NCBI RefSeq assembly: GCF_022549225.1
Contig: NZ_JAKZFD010000004.1
Location: 248,001-312,000 of the forward strand
DNA: 64,000 nt
Reading direction: 5' to 3'
DNA from: Pelomonas sp. CA6
Lineage (GTDB): Bacteria; Pseudomonadota; Gammaproteobacteria; Burkholderiales; Burkholderiaceae_C
Positions 1 through 8,638 of this stretch are shown here, piece by piece. Under the pieces are notes generated by a model. The model was not told the DNA's origin, made no database searches, and worked only from the letters and a program-made list of their open reading frames with translations. Each line of letters starts with the position of its first letter. Position 1 is the first letter of the stretch. Both the position numbers and the translations under genes were made by a program.

Positions 1-94
1 CCACGGCCCCGCTCCGCAGGCCTGAGCCCCAGGGCCCGGCTTTGCTGGGACAATCGCGGCTGCTCCCTGCTGCCCTCTGCGGCGCCCCGTCCCC

Positions 95-1369
95 ATGCAT
101 GACCAACCGCTGATCCTCTTCCTGCCCTGCCCCGCCGGCGTCGAACCCTGGCTGGAGGAAGAGGTTCGCCGCCTCTGCCCCGCGGCGCCGCTGCAGCCGC
201 GCCGCGGCGGCATCGCGCTCAAGGGCGACCTGGACGCGGTGATGCGGCTCAACCTGCACAGCCGCCTCGCGCAGCGCGTGCTGATCGAACTGGCGCACGA
301 CGAGTACCGCCACGAGGACGACATCTACGCGCTCGCCGGCCAGGTGGATTGGACCGCCTGGATCACGCCGCAGCAGACCTTGCGCGTGGACACCACCGCG
401 CAGCGTTCGCCGCTGAAAAGCCTCAACTTCGCGACCCTGCGCGTCAAGGATGCCGTTTGCGACCAGTTGCGCGAGGCCACCGGCGCGCGCCCCAGCGTGG
501 ACACCCGCCATCCCGACCTGCCACTGCAGCTGCATCTGGGCGAGCAGTTCGCCACGCTGTACGTGGACAGCTCGGGCGAGCCGCTGTTCAAGCGCGGCTG
601 GCGCGAGGACAAGGGCGATGCGCCGCTGAAGGAAACCCTCGCCGCCGCCATGCTGGCCGCCGCCGGCTGGCGCGGCACCCCCGAGACCGGCGGCGCGCTG
701 GTGGACCCCTGCTGCGGCTCCGGCACCATCGCGATCGAGGCCGCGCAGATCGCCTGCGGCATCGCGCCGGGCCTGCTGCGACGCTTTGCCTTCGAGCGCC
801 TGCGCCCCTTCCAGGACCAGCGCGCGCGCTGGCAGCAGCTCAAGGACGAAGCGCGTCGCGCCCAGCATGCGCCGGCCGTGCCCATCTTCGCCAGCGACGT
901 GGCCTTCCGCATGGTGGACTTCGCGCGCCGCAACGCCGAGCGGGCCGGCGTGGCCCACTGCATCCAGTTCAATGGTGGCGACGCGCTGGAGCGCCCTGCC
1001 CCCGCGCTGCCCGACGGCCTGCCCGGCACGCTGATGCTCAACCCGCCCTATGGCGAGCGCATCGAGGTGCGCGGCAAGGCGGCCAGCGGCCGCGGCCCCG
1101 CCGAGCGCCACCCCGCCGAGTTCGACCAGCGCAGCGCCGAGGACGACTTCTTCCCGCGCCTGGCCGCGCACTGGAAACGCGCCTACACGCAGAACCCGGC
1201 CGGCTGGACCGCCTGGCTGCTGTGCCCGGAAATGAAGCTGCCCGGCAAGATGCGCCTGAAGGAATCGCGCCGCATCCCGATGTGGAACGGCCCCATCGAA
1301 TGCCGGCTGTTCCGCTTCGACCTGGTCGCCGGCTCGGCGCGCAAGCCCGCCGCGACCGACGCCGGCTGA
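95..1369 (+). CDS. THUMP-domain class I SAM-dependent RNA methyltransferase (RlmL N-half-like)
   Basis: This 424-residue protein looks like the THUMP plus methyltransferase part of 23S rRNA guanine-N2 methyltransferases (the N-terminal half of RlmL/YcbY). The SAM-binding motif DPCCGSGTIAIEAA lies near residue 204 and the catalytic NPPYGER motif near residue 314, as in N2-guanine or N6-adenine methyltransferases. The N-terminal ~150 residues match the THUMP/ferredoxin-like RNA-binding region. It would methylate a structured RNA in the cytoplasm. It lacks the second methyltransferase domain of enterobacterial RlmL, which is usual for betaproteobacterial stand-alone versions. The target base cannot be read from sequence. 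The ATG follows a short leader with no strong ribosome binding site. It is convergent with the next gene. Confidence 0.85.
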   Translation: MHDQPLILFLPCPAGVEPWLEEEVRRLCPAAPLQPRRGGIALKGDLDAVMRLNLHSRLAQRVLIELAHDEYRHEDDIYALAGQVDWTAWITPQQTLRVDTTAQRSPLKSLNFATLRVKDAVCDQLREATGARPSVDTRHPDLPLQLHLGEQFATLYVDSSGEPLFKRGWREDKGDAPLKETLAAAMLAAAGWRGTPETGGALVDPCCGSGTIAIEAAQIACGIAPGLLRRFAFERLRPFQDQRARWQQLKDEARRAQHAPAVPIFASDVAFRMVDFARRNAERAGVAHCIQFNGGDALERPAPALPDGLPGTLMLNPPYGERIEVRGKAASGRGPAERHPAEFDQRSAEDDFFPRLAAHWKRAYTQNPAGWTAWLLCPEMKLPGKMRLKESRRIPMWNGPIECRLFRFDLVAGSARKPAATDAG

Positions 1370-1403
1370 GCGCCGGACCGGCCCCCGCGTCCAGGCTCGA
1401 ATT

Positions 1404-1433
1404 CAGGCTTGCTCAGGCTTGCTCAGGCTTGCT
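1404..1433. repeat. Three tandem copies of a 10-bp unit at the MFS gene stop
   Basis: The decamer caggcttgct is repeated three times head to tail. On the minus strand the TGA of the MFS gene lies inside the array. A change in copy number would alter the C-terminus or the 3' untranslated region only slightly. It looks like a replication-slippage product. Confidence 0.7.
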
Positions 1434-2601
1434 GCGGCGCGCGCAGGCGCAGCGCCAGCCACAGCAGGCCCAGCGCGCAGACGCCCAGCGGCAGCAGTGC
1501 GCCCAGGTTCATCGCCTGCCAGCCCCCGGTGGTGACCAGCGCGCCGGAGCTGAAGGCGGTTAGCGTCATCGTCAGATAGATGCAGCTGTCCATGCTGGCC
1601 TGGGCGCGCGTGCGCTCCTCGGGGCGGTAGGTCTGCGTGAACAGGCTGGTGCCGCCGACGAAGAGGAAGTTCCAGCCCATGCCCAGCGCCACCAGCGCGG
1701 CGCCGAAGTGCATCAGGTCCACGCCGGACAGCGCGAAGCCCACGCACAGCAGGTTCAGTCCCAGCCCGGCCCACAGCACCGGCTGCACGCCGAAGCGGCG
1801 GATCAGCGCGCCGGTGAAGAAGCTGGGCAGGAACATCGCCAGCACATGCCACTCCAGCACCAGCGCGGCGTTCTCGAACGGGTGGGCGCACTGCTGCATC
1901 GCGATCGGCGTGGCCGCCATCAGCAGGTTCATCACCCCGTAGCCCAGCGCCGAGGCCAGGATGGCGACGACGAAGGCCGGCTGGCGCGCCAGCTCGCGCA
2001 GCGGCCGGCCCGGCGCCACGCCGCCCGCGCCGCCCTGCCCCGGCAACGGCGGGAAATCGACGCGGCTGATCAGCAGCAGCGCCAGCAACGCCACGCCCAC
2101 CAGCGCCAGATAGGCGCCGGCGAAGGGCTGGGGCAGCCAGTGCTTGCTGGCGCTGGCCAGCTTGGGCCCGGCGACCGCGCCCAGCGTGCCGCCCGCCAGC
2201 ACCCAGGAGATCGCGCGCTCCTTGCGCTGCGGCTCCACCAGCTCGGTGGCGGCGAAACGGTAGAGCGCGGCGCTGGCGTTGTAGTAGCCGGCCAGCAGCG
2301 TGGCGCCCACCACGCCCCAGAACTGGTGGTTGGCCGCCGACCAGCCCGCCAGTGCGCAGGACAGCATGGCCACGACCAGCCCCAGCTGGAAGGCGCGCCG
2401 CCGCCCCCAGGCGAGCTGATGGCGGCCCACCAGCGGCGCGAACAGCGAGCCACCGGCGACATAGGCGCAGACCGGCAGCGTGGCCATCCAGGGTTCGGGC
2501 GCCAGCGCCAGCCCCACGAGCCCGTTGATCGCGATGAAGCAAACGTTGTTGGTCAGGAACAGGCCCTGGGCCAGGGTCAGCAGCAGCAGGTTGGGATTCA
2601 T
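1423..2601 (-). CDS. MFS transporter
   Basis: This 392-residue protein is almost entirely hydrophobic, with about twelve predicted membrane segments and the short charged cytoplasmic loops of the major facilitator superfamily. Examples are the RRRAFQLG loop after the second or third segment and RPEERTRAQ in the second half. The start is set at the ATG of MNPNLLLLTLAQG, because the reading frame upstream is the antisense of rsmE and has no membrane character. The substrate is unknown. The stop codon falls within a small 10-bp triplicated repeat (about 1404-1433). The gene may be co-transcribed with rsmE upstream, with a gap of under 50 bp. Confidence 0.8.
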   Translation of the reverse strand: MNPNLLLLTLAQGLFLTNNVCFIAINGLVGLALAPEPWMATLPVCAYVAGGSLFAPLVGRHQLAWGRRRAFQLGLVVAMLSCALAGWSAANHQFWGVVGATLLAGYYNASAALYRFAATELVEPQRKERAISWVLAGGTLGAVAGPKLASASKHWLPQPFAGAYLALVGVALLALLLISRVDFPPLPGQGGAGGVAPGRPLRELARQPAFVVAILASALGYGVMNLLMAATPIAMQQCAHPFENAALVLEWHVLAMFLPSFFTGALIRRFGVQPVLWAGLGLNLLCVGFALSGVDLMHFGAALVALGMGWNFLFVGGTSLFTQTYRPEERTRAQASMDSCIYLTMTLTAFSSGALVTTGGWQAMNLGALLPLGVCALGLLWLALRLRAPQQA

Positions 2602-2647
2602 CGGCGGAGCGCGGCGAGTCGGGTGGGGGCCGGGGCCCGAAATGGGC

Positions 2648-3379
2648 TCATGCCGACAGCGCCAGCCAGCCCAGCACGGCCAGCGGCGCCGTGTCGGCGC
2701 GCAGGATGCGCGGCCCCAGGGCCAGCGCGGCGAAGCCGCGGGCGCGCGCGGCGGATTCCTCGTCCGCGCTGAGGCCCCCTTCGGGCCCGCTGAGCACCAC
2801 CAGCCCGCCGCCGGCACGCGCCTGCGCCGCCAGCGCCTGCAGCGGCTGGGCCGCCTGCGGGCTGAGCAGCCAGCGCGCCGCCGAGTCATCGGGCGCGAGC
2901 GCCTGCAGCCAGGCCGCCAGCGGCTGCACCGGATGGACCTGCGTGACGCGGGCGCGCCCGCACTGCTCGGCCGCGGCCACCGCGACGCCCTGCCAGTGGG
3001 CCAGCTTCTTCTGCGCCCGCTCGCCGGCCAGGCGCAGCACCGAGCGCTCGGACATCAACGGCTGGACCGCCGCCGCGCCCAGCTCCGTGGCCTTCTCGAC
3101 CAGGCCATCCATGCGGTCGTTGGCCGGCATCACCACCGCCAGCGTCACCGCCAGCGGCAGCTCGCGGTCCACCGCCAGGCCTTCGCCGACGCGCACGCGC
3201 ACCTCGGAGCGCCCCATGGCCAGCACCTCGGCGGGCCATTCGAGCCCGCTGCCGTCGAACAGCGTCAGCGGCGCGCCGGGCTGCAGGCGCAGCACCTGCA
3301 CATGGCGCGCGGCGCCCGCGGGCAGCGCCAGTTCGGCGCCGGAGTGGAGGGCGTGTTCGACGAAGAGACGGGCGGGCAC
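2648..3379 (-). CDS. rsmE: 16S rRNA (uracil-1498-N3)-methyltransferase RsmE
   Basis: The protein is 243 residues, the usual length for RsmE. It has an N-terminal PUA-like domain and a C-terminal SPOUT/trefoil-knot domain. The knot signature is clear: VVLSGPEGGLSADE near residue 195, followed by LGPRILRADTAPL near residue 222, the SAM-binding loop typical of RsmE. It methylates N3 of U1498 in the 30S decoding region. It precedes the MFS gene on the same strand. The RsmE assignment is firm because this loop pair is diagnostic of the family. Confidence 0.93.
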   Translation of the reverse strand: MPARLFVEHALHSGAELALPAGAARHVQVLRLQPGAPLTLFDGSGLEWPAEVLAMGRSEVRVRVGEGLAVDRELPLAVTLAVVMPANDRMDGLVEKATELGAAAVQPLMSERSVLRLAGERAQKKLAHWQGVAVAAAEQCGRARVTQVHPVQPLAAWLQALAPDDSAARWLLSPQAAQPLQALAAQARAGGGLVVLSGPEGGLSADEESAARARGFAALALGPRILRADTAPLAVLGWLALSA

Positions 3380-3442
3380 GGCGGTCGGTCGGGGTGGCGG
3401 TGGGCGAAGGCGACAGTGTGCCGCAAGCGCCGCCCGCGCGCG

Positions 3443-4225
3443 CTAGTCGCGGAACCAGTGCATGAAGGCACGGCTCACCGGCAGCCGCTCCTCGCTGCCG
3501 CGGATCAGCACCTCCATGCGGTCCGCGTCCAGGCGCTCGGCGCCGGCCACCGCGCGCGCGTTGACCACCGCGCTGCGGTGCACCTGCCAGAACTGCTCCG
3601 GGTCCAGCCCGCCCAGCAGTTCCTTCAGCGGCGTGCGGATCAGCGCCTCGCCCTCGCGGTGGACCACGCGCGTGTACTTGCTGTCGGACTGGAAGAACAG
3701 CACCTCGTCGATGGCGATGAGCTGGATGCGCCGGCCCACCGTCGCCTTGATCCAGCGCAGCCGCTGCACCTCGGCCGCGCGCTCGCGCAGCGCGGCCAGA
3801 CCCGGCGCCGCGGCTTCATCCGCGCCCACCTGCTGCGCCAGGCGGCGCACGCAGCGGGCCAGGCGCTGCGGCTCCACCGGCTTGAGCAAATAGTCCAGCG
3901 CGCCGCGCTCGAACGCATCCACCGCATGCTGGTCGTAGGCGGTGACGAAGACCAGCCGCGGCGCGCGCTCGCCGTCCGGCACGAAGCCGGCGATGCGCGT
4001 GGCCAGATCCAGCCCGCTCATGCCGGGCATACGGATGTCGGTGAACACCACGTCGGGCTCGTGCTCGAGAAAGGCGTCCCAGGCGTCCAGCCCGTTCTCG
4101 GCCACGGCGACGACCTCGGCCTCGGGCCATTGCTGCGCGAGCTGCGCCAGCAGGTGCTCGCGCATCGGCGCCTCGTCCTCGGCCACCAGCAGCCGGGCGG
4201 CCGGCCTTCCCTGATCAGGACCCAT
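3443..4225 (-). CDS. LytTR-family response regulator (AlgR/LytR type)
   Basis: This 260-residue protein has an N-terminal receiver domain and a C-terminal LytTR DNA-binding domain. The receiver shows the acidic pocket (VAEDEAP), the phosphoacceptor Asp in TDIRMPGMSGLD near residue 63 and the conserved Lys in YLLKPVEP. The LytTR domain has IDEVLFFQSDSKYTRV and the terminal WQVHRSAVVN pattern. The start is the ATG at 4225, which is preceded by a GGAGGGG ribosome binding site and overlaps the upstream kinase stop by 11 bp. A longer frame upstream is not supported. It is translationally coupled to the LytS-like kinase and should be its partner. Target genes are unknown. Confidence 0.9.
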   Translation of the reverse strand: MGPDQGRPAARLLVAEDEAPMREHLLAQLAQQWPEAEVVAVAENGLDAWDAFLEHEPDVVFTDIRMPGMSGLDLATRIAGFVPDGERAPRLVFVTAYDQHAVDAFERGALDYLLKPVEPQRLARCVRRLAQQVGADEAAAPGLAALRERAAEVQRLRWIKATVGRRIQLIAIDEVLFFQSDSKYTRVVHREGEALIRTPLKELLGGLDPEQFWQVHRSAVVNARAVAGAERLDADRMEVLIRGSEERLPVSRAFMHWFRD

Positions 4226-5465
4226 CGTTCTTCCCCTCCTCCGGGAGCACCAGCCGCGCCACCAGGCCACGGGGTTCGTTGTCAAACAGTTCCAGCCGCG
4301 CGCGCGCGCCATGGCGCAGATGCAGCTGCTCGCGCAGATTGCTCAGGCCATGGCCGGCGCCGGGCAGATCGGCCATGCCGCGGCCGGTGTCGGCGACCTC
4401 GATGAAGAGCTCGCCGCCCTCGCTCCAGGCGCGGAGCTTCAGATCGCCGCCGTCGGGCTGGGGCTCGATGCCATGCTTGATCGCGTTCTCGACCAGGGTG
4501 ATCAGCAGGGTGCCGGGCACGCGGCGCGCGGCCAGTGCCTCGGGCAGCTCCACGTCCACCCGCAGCCGCGCGCCCAGCCGTGCCTGCATCACGCGCAGAT
4601 AGCTGCGCGACAGCGCCATCTCGTCGCCCAGCGGGCGCTCCGCCTCGCGCAGGCTGTTCATGGAGGCGCGCAGGAAGCGGATCAGGTCCGCGGTCAGCGC
4701 CGCGGCCTGCGGCGCGCCCGCCTGCGCCAGGTGCTGCACCGCGCCCAGGGTGTTGAAGAGAAAGTGCGGCTCGATCTGCGCCTGCAACAGGCGCAGCTGG
4801 GCCTCGGAGGCCTGGCGGCGCAGGGCCTGGGCCTCGGCCTCGGCGCGCAGCTGCTCGTTGAGCGCGCGCAGCTCGCGATTGCGCAGCCCCGCCAGCAACG
4901 CGCTGGCCAGCGTGAACAGCAGCCCCGCCAGCATGCTGGCCCCGGCCACCGTGGGGCCGATGCGCTCCAGCATCTGCAGCGGCGTCTGCCCGCGCTGCCA
5001 GGCGGCGAAGGACGCGCCCACCAGTCCGCCGACGATGGCCATCGCGACGACCTTGGCCCAGAGCCGCCAGCCCTTGTCGAACTGCCCGGGGCTGAACCAG
5101 GCGCCCACCAGGCCCAGCCCGGTGCCCAGCACCATCACCTGCGACAGCAGCAGGCTCTCGCCCCAGCCCAGGCGATCGGGCCGCCACAGGTGCAAGGGCA
5201 CGGCCAGCAGCGCACCCAGGGCCAGCAGCGCGAGCAACGGGATCCAGAGCCGCCAGCCGCGCCAGGCGCGCGTGAAGGCGAGGATCTGCGCCAGCTCGCC
5301 GGCCGAGATGCGCGCCAGCCGGTCTCGCAGCCAGCGGCGCCAGAAGCGGGCCTGCCAGTGCGGATCCGGCGGCCGGCCGGCGATCAGGTCTTCCAGCAGC
5401 TGGAGATAGCGGGCTTCCCAGTCCCGGTGGCGGGCAAGCAGGGATTGGATCAGCGGGAGGCGCAT
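4215..5465 (-). CDS. LytS/YehU-type sensor histidine kinase
   Basis: This 416-residue membrane kinase has an N-terminal cytoplasmic stretch and four hydrophobic segments (roughly residues 80-190). A coiled region of Glu/Ala/Leu/Arg follows, then the His_kinase domain with EPHFLFNTLGAV (phosphoacceptor His near residue 231). The HATPase_c domain shows LVENAIKHGIEP and DTGRGMADLPGAGHGLSN. This His-kinase type pairs with LytTR regulators, and the next gene is one. The start is placed at MRLPLIQ, since the 47 codons upstream are Pro/Arg-rich and lack a ribosome binding site. Its signal is unknown. Confidence 0.88.
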   Translation of the reverse strand: MRLPLIQSLLARHRDWEARYLQLLEDLIAGRPPDPHWQARFWRRWLRDRLARISAGELAQILAFTRAWRGWRLWIPLLALLALGALLAVPLHLWRPDRLGWGESLLLSQVMVLGTGLGLVGAWFSPGQFDKGWRLWAKVVAMAIVGGLVGASFAAWQRGQTPLQMLERIGPTVAGASMLAGLLFTLASALLAGLRNRELRALNEQLRAEAEAQALRRQASEAQLRLLQAQIEPHFLFNTLGAVQHLAQAGAPQAAALTADLIRFLRASMNSLREAERPLGDEMALSRSYLRVMQARLGARLRVDVELPEALAARRVPGTLLITLVENAIKHGIEPQPDGGDLKLRAWSEGGELFIEVADTGRGMADLPGAGHGLSNLREQLHLRHGARARLELFDNEPRGLVARLVLPEEGKNDGS

Positions 5466-5633
5466 GAGGCTGGCGTTCGGGAATCGTCGAGGCGGGCCCA
5501 GCTTAGGGCGGGGCCGGACCGGCACGGCCGGCCATGCGACGAATGCGCGCGCCGCGCAGACCATGGCCGGCGCGGCGCGACGGATGACGGCCGGCGTGGC
5601 GGGCAAGGCCGCCGGGACCGGCCCGCTGCCCGC

Positions 5634-6194
5634 TCAGCCGCGCTGGCGCGCGACCCAGGCGGCGAAGGCCTCGACGAACTTGCGCAGGAAGGCCTCGGTG
5701 TCGGGCTTGGTGATGGCACCCGCCTCGTCCAGCAGCTCCTGGCTGCCACCCAGGTAGACCTCGGGGCCGGGCATGGTGGACACGTTGAGGCAGGCCAGGA
5801 TCTGACGCAGGTGGTGGTTGGCCCCGAAGCCGCCGATCGCGCCGGGCGACTGCGTGATCACCGCCGCTGGCTTGGCATTGAAGACGTTGTGGCCATAGGG
5901 GCGCGAGCCCACGTCCAGCGCGTTCTTCAGCGCCGCGGGCACCGAGCGGTTGTACTCGGGGCTGACCAGCAGCAGCGCGTCCGCCGCGCGGATCGCGTCG
6001 CGGAAGGGGCCGTAGCTGGCCGGCGGGCTGGGCTCCTCGTCGGCATTGTAGAAGGGCAGCTGGCCGATCTCGACGATCTCCAGCTTCAGCGACGGCGGCG
6101 CGAGGCGCTGCAGCGCCAGCGCCAGCCTGCGGCTCAGCGAGCCCTTGCGCAGGCTGCCGACCAGCACTGCGACCTGATGGACCTGGGTGGACAT
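5634..6194 (-). CDS. NADPH-dependent FMN reductase (flavodoxin-like)
   Basis: This 186-residue protein has the NADPH-dependent FMN reductase fold. The phosphate-binding loop GSLRKGSLSRRLA is near residue 14, and LVSPEYNRSVPAALKNALD near residue 85 is the classic SPEYNxxxPxxLKNxxD motif. It probably reduces FMN, quinones or azo compounds in the cytoplasm. Homologues include chromate and quinone reductases such as ChrR, so the in vivo substrate is open. The ATG of MSTQVHQ is chosen over an upstream in-frame start because the flavodoxin strand begins directly after it. Confidence 0.88.
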   Translation of the reverse strand: MSTQVHQVAVLVGSLRKGSLSRRLALALQRLAPPSLKLEIVEIGQLPFYNADEEPSPPASYGPFRDAIRAADALLLVSPEYNRSVPAALKNALDVGSRPYGHNVFNAKPAAVITQSPGAIGGFGANHHLRQILACLNVSTMPGPEVYLGGSQELLDEAGAITKPDTEAFLRKFVEAFAAWVARQRG

Positions 6195-6266
6195 GGATAC
6201 TCCCGCGGGGACCATCCCCGCCGACTTCGCACTGTAGCGGCGCCGCGGCCGCCACGAGCGCGCGGG

Positions 6267-6731
6267 CTATTCGCCCAGGCCCATCGCGCGGCGCAGCGCC
6301 TGCGCGGCCGCATCGCCCTTGTTGGCCTGCACGCGGGCGACGAAATCCTGGGCCAGGCGCTGCAGCTGCGCCAGGTCCTGGCAGCGCTCCACATCCAGCG
6401 CGAAGGCATAGCCGCGGAAAGGCCCCAGCTGCTTGACGGCCTCGCCGCTCATGAAGGTGTAGAGCTGTTCGTAGCTCAGCGTCGACGCGCTCGGCGCCGC
6501 GGCGCCCGGCGCACTGGCGGGCGCGCCGGCGGCCGGCGCGATCAACCCGTGGTCCAGCAGCTGCTGCAGATCGGCCTCGCCGGCCCCCTGCACCATGGCC
6601 AGCCATTGCGAGGCCGGCTTGTCCGGCGTGATCACCAGCAGCAGGTTGCGCGCCGTGCGCGCGCTGACCAGCGCGCGGTTGCGGATCTCGGCGCGCCCCG
6701 CGTCGGTCTTCTCGTAGCGTGTCTCCAGCAA
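6267..6731 (-). CDS. Conserved hypothetical protein, TTG start
   Basis: I do not recognise a named domain. The 154-residue product opens with ETRYEKTDAGRAEIRNRAL, has a helical N-terminal half, an Ala/Gly/Pro-rich linker near residues 75-90, and a helical C-terminal half with FRGYAFALDVERCQDL. Similar short proteins with a YEKTxAGRAEI opening are, from memory, widespread in Burkholderiales. It has no signal peptide or membrane segment, so it is probably cytoplasmic. The TTG start is supported by a strong GGAGG seven bases upstream, and no ATG fits the conserved N-terminus. Confidence 0.65.
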   Translation of the reverse strand: MLETRYEKTDAGRAEIRNRALVSARTARNLLLVITPDKPASQWLAMVQGAGEADLQQLLDHGLIAPAAGAPASAPGAAAPSASTLSYEQLYTFMSGEAVKQLGPFRGYAFALDVERCQDLAQLQRLAQDFVARVQANKGDAAAQALRRAMGLGE

Positions 6732-6787
6732 GATCCGGCCTCCAGCGCGCGAAGAAGTCCTGCGGCCTGATCAGCGGACCCCGGGGG

Positions 6788-8461
6788 TCACTTCTTGTCC
6801 CGCAACTCGCGGCGCAGGATCTTGCCGACCGGCGTCTTGGGCAGCTCGTCGCGGAACTCGATGATCTTGGGCCGCTTGTAGCCGGTCAGGTTGGCCTCGC
6901 AGTAGGCACGCACGTCGGCCTCGGACAGCGCCGGGTTCCTGCGCACCAGCACCACCTTGACGGCCTCGCCGGCCTTCTCGTCGGGCACGCCCACCGCGGC
7001 GCATTCCAGCACGCCGGGCATCTGCGTCAGCACGTCCTCGACCTCATTCGGATAGACGTTGAAGCCGCTGACCAGGATCATGTCCTTCTTGCGATCGACG
7101 ATGCGGAAGAAGCCGCGCTCGTCCACCGTGCCGATGTCGCCGGTGCGGAAGAAGCCTTCGGCCGTCATGACCTTGGCCGTCTCGTCGGGGCGCTGCCAGT
7201 AGCCGGCCATCACCTGCGGGCCCTTGATCGCGATTTCGCCGGTCGCGCCCGGCGCCACCTCGTGGCCGTCGTCGTCCAGCAGCTTCAGTTCGGTGTTGGG
7301 CAGCGGCAGGCCGATGGAGCCGGTGTAGGTGGTGCTGTCGGTGGGGTTGCAGCTGGCCACCGGCGAGGTCTCGGACAGGCCATAGCCTTCGACGATGGGG
7401 CAGCCGGTCTTCTCCAGCCACAGCTTGGCCGTGGCCTGCTGCACCGCCATGCCGCCACCCACGCTGATCACCAGGCCGCTCCAGTCCACGGTGCTGAAGT
7501 CGCGGTGGTTGGCCATGGCCATGAACAGGGTGTTCACCGCCGGCAGGCTGTGGAAACGGTGCTGGCTCAGCTCCTTGAACACCGCGGGCAGGTCGCGCGG
7601 GTTGGGAATCAGCACATTGCAGCCGCCCACATGCATGGACAGCATCATGTTCGTGGTGAAACCGAAGATGTGATAGAGCGGCAGCGCGCAGACGCTGACC
7701 AGCTGCTCGCCCTGGGGGATCTTGCTGAGCGCGGGCAGGTACCAGGCCTCGCACTGCAGCGTGTTGGCCACCAGGTTGCGATGCAGCAGCACCGCGCCCT
7801 TGGACACGCCCGTCGTGCCGCCGGTGTACTGCAGCACGGCGATGTCGTTGGGGCCGGTGGCCGGGCGCTGGTAGGCCAGGCCCCGGCCGCGCGAGACCGC
7901 GTCCGGATAGCGCACCGCCTGCGGCAGCTCGAACGCCGGCACCAGCTTCTTCACCTTGCGCACGACGTAGTTGACGATCAGGCCCTTGGGGAAGCCCAGC
8001 ATGTCACCCATGGACGCGAGCACCACGTGCTTGGTCGGCGTGTGCGCGATCGCCTGCTGCAGCGTGTGGGCGAAGTTCTCGATGATGACGATGGCCTTGG
8101 CGCCGGAGTCCTTGAGCTGGTGCTCCAGTTCGCGCGGGGTGTACAGCGGGTTGACGTTGACCACCACGAAGCCGGCGCGCAGCACGGCCGCCACGGCGAC
8201 CGGGTACTGCGGGATGTTGGGCATCATGATCGCGACGCGGTCGCCGCGCTCCAGGCCCAGGCTCTGCAGGTAGGCGGCCAGCGCGCGCGAGGCCTCATCG
8301 ATCTGGGCGAAGCTGATGGAGCGGCCCATCAGCTTGTAGGCTGGCCGATCCGGGTACTTCTTGAACGCCGCCTCCATCAGGTCGACCAGCGAGGGATAGA
8401 TCCCCGGGTCGATCTCCGCAGGCACGCCAGCCGGATACTGCTTCAGCCAGATTTTCTCCAT
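6788..8461 (-). CDS. fadD: Long-chain fatty acid--CoA ligase
   Basis: This 557-residue adenylate-forming enzyme matches FadD in length and motifs. The AMP-binding loop YTGGTTGVSKGA is near residue 212, GYGLSETSP near 356, the FRTGDIG hinge region near 440, and KTPVGKILRREL at the C-terminus carries the catalytic Lys. It activates long-chain fatty acids to acyl-CoA through an acyl-AMP intermediate, feeding beta-oxidation and phospholipid recycling. The start is the ATG of MEKIWLKQYP, since the codons upstream are unlike the family. It stands alone, with a ~177-bp gap before the transhydrogenase genes. Confidence 0.93.
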   Translation of the reverse strand: MEKIWLKQYPAGVPAEIDPGIYPSLVDLMEAAFKKYPDRPAYKLMGRSISFAQIDEASRALAAYLQSLGLERGDRVAIMMPNIPQYPVAVAAVLRAGFVVVNVNPLYTPRELEHQLKDSGAKAIVIIENFAHTLQQAIAHTPTKHVVLASMGDMLGFPKGLIVNYVVRKVKKLVPAFELPQAVRYPDAVSRGRGLAYQRPATGPNDIAVLQYTGGTTGVSKGAVLLHRNLVANTLQCEAWYLPALSKIPQGEQLVSVCALPLYHIFGFTTNMMLSMHVGGCNVLIPNPRDLPAVFKELSQHRFHSLPAVNTLFMAMANHRDFSTVDWSGLVISVGGGMAVQQATAKLWLEKTGCPIVEGYGLSETSPVASCNPTDSTTYTGSIGLPLPNTELKLLDDDGHEVAPGATGEIAIKGPQVMAGYWQRPDETAKVMTAEGFFRTGDIGTVDERGFFRIVDRKKDMILVSGFNVYPNEVEDVLTQMPGVLECAAVGVPDEKAGEAVKVVLVRRNPALSEADVRAYCEANLTGYKRPKIIEFRDELPKTPVGKILRRELRDKK

Positions 8462-8638
8462 TTGTTCTGTCTCCAAGGTACGGCGCGGATTCTCGCCGAT
8501 CGCGGCGAGCCCCCCATCAGGGGATTCGATAGCGGTTCCGTCCGCGCCATGCGCCTTCGCGGCGGACCGTTTCCTCCGGGTTGCTCCTCGCACGCGAGAC
8601 CCGCGCCAGCGGGCCTCACGCGCCCCTTCAGCGCGGCC

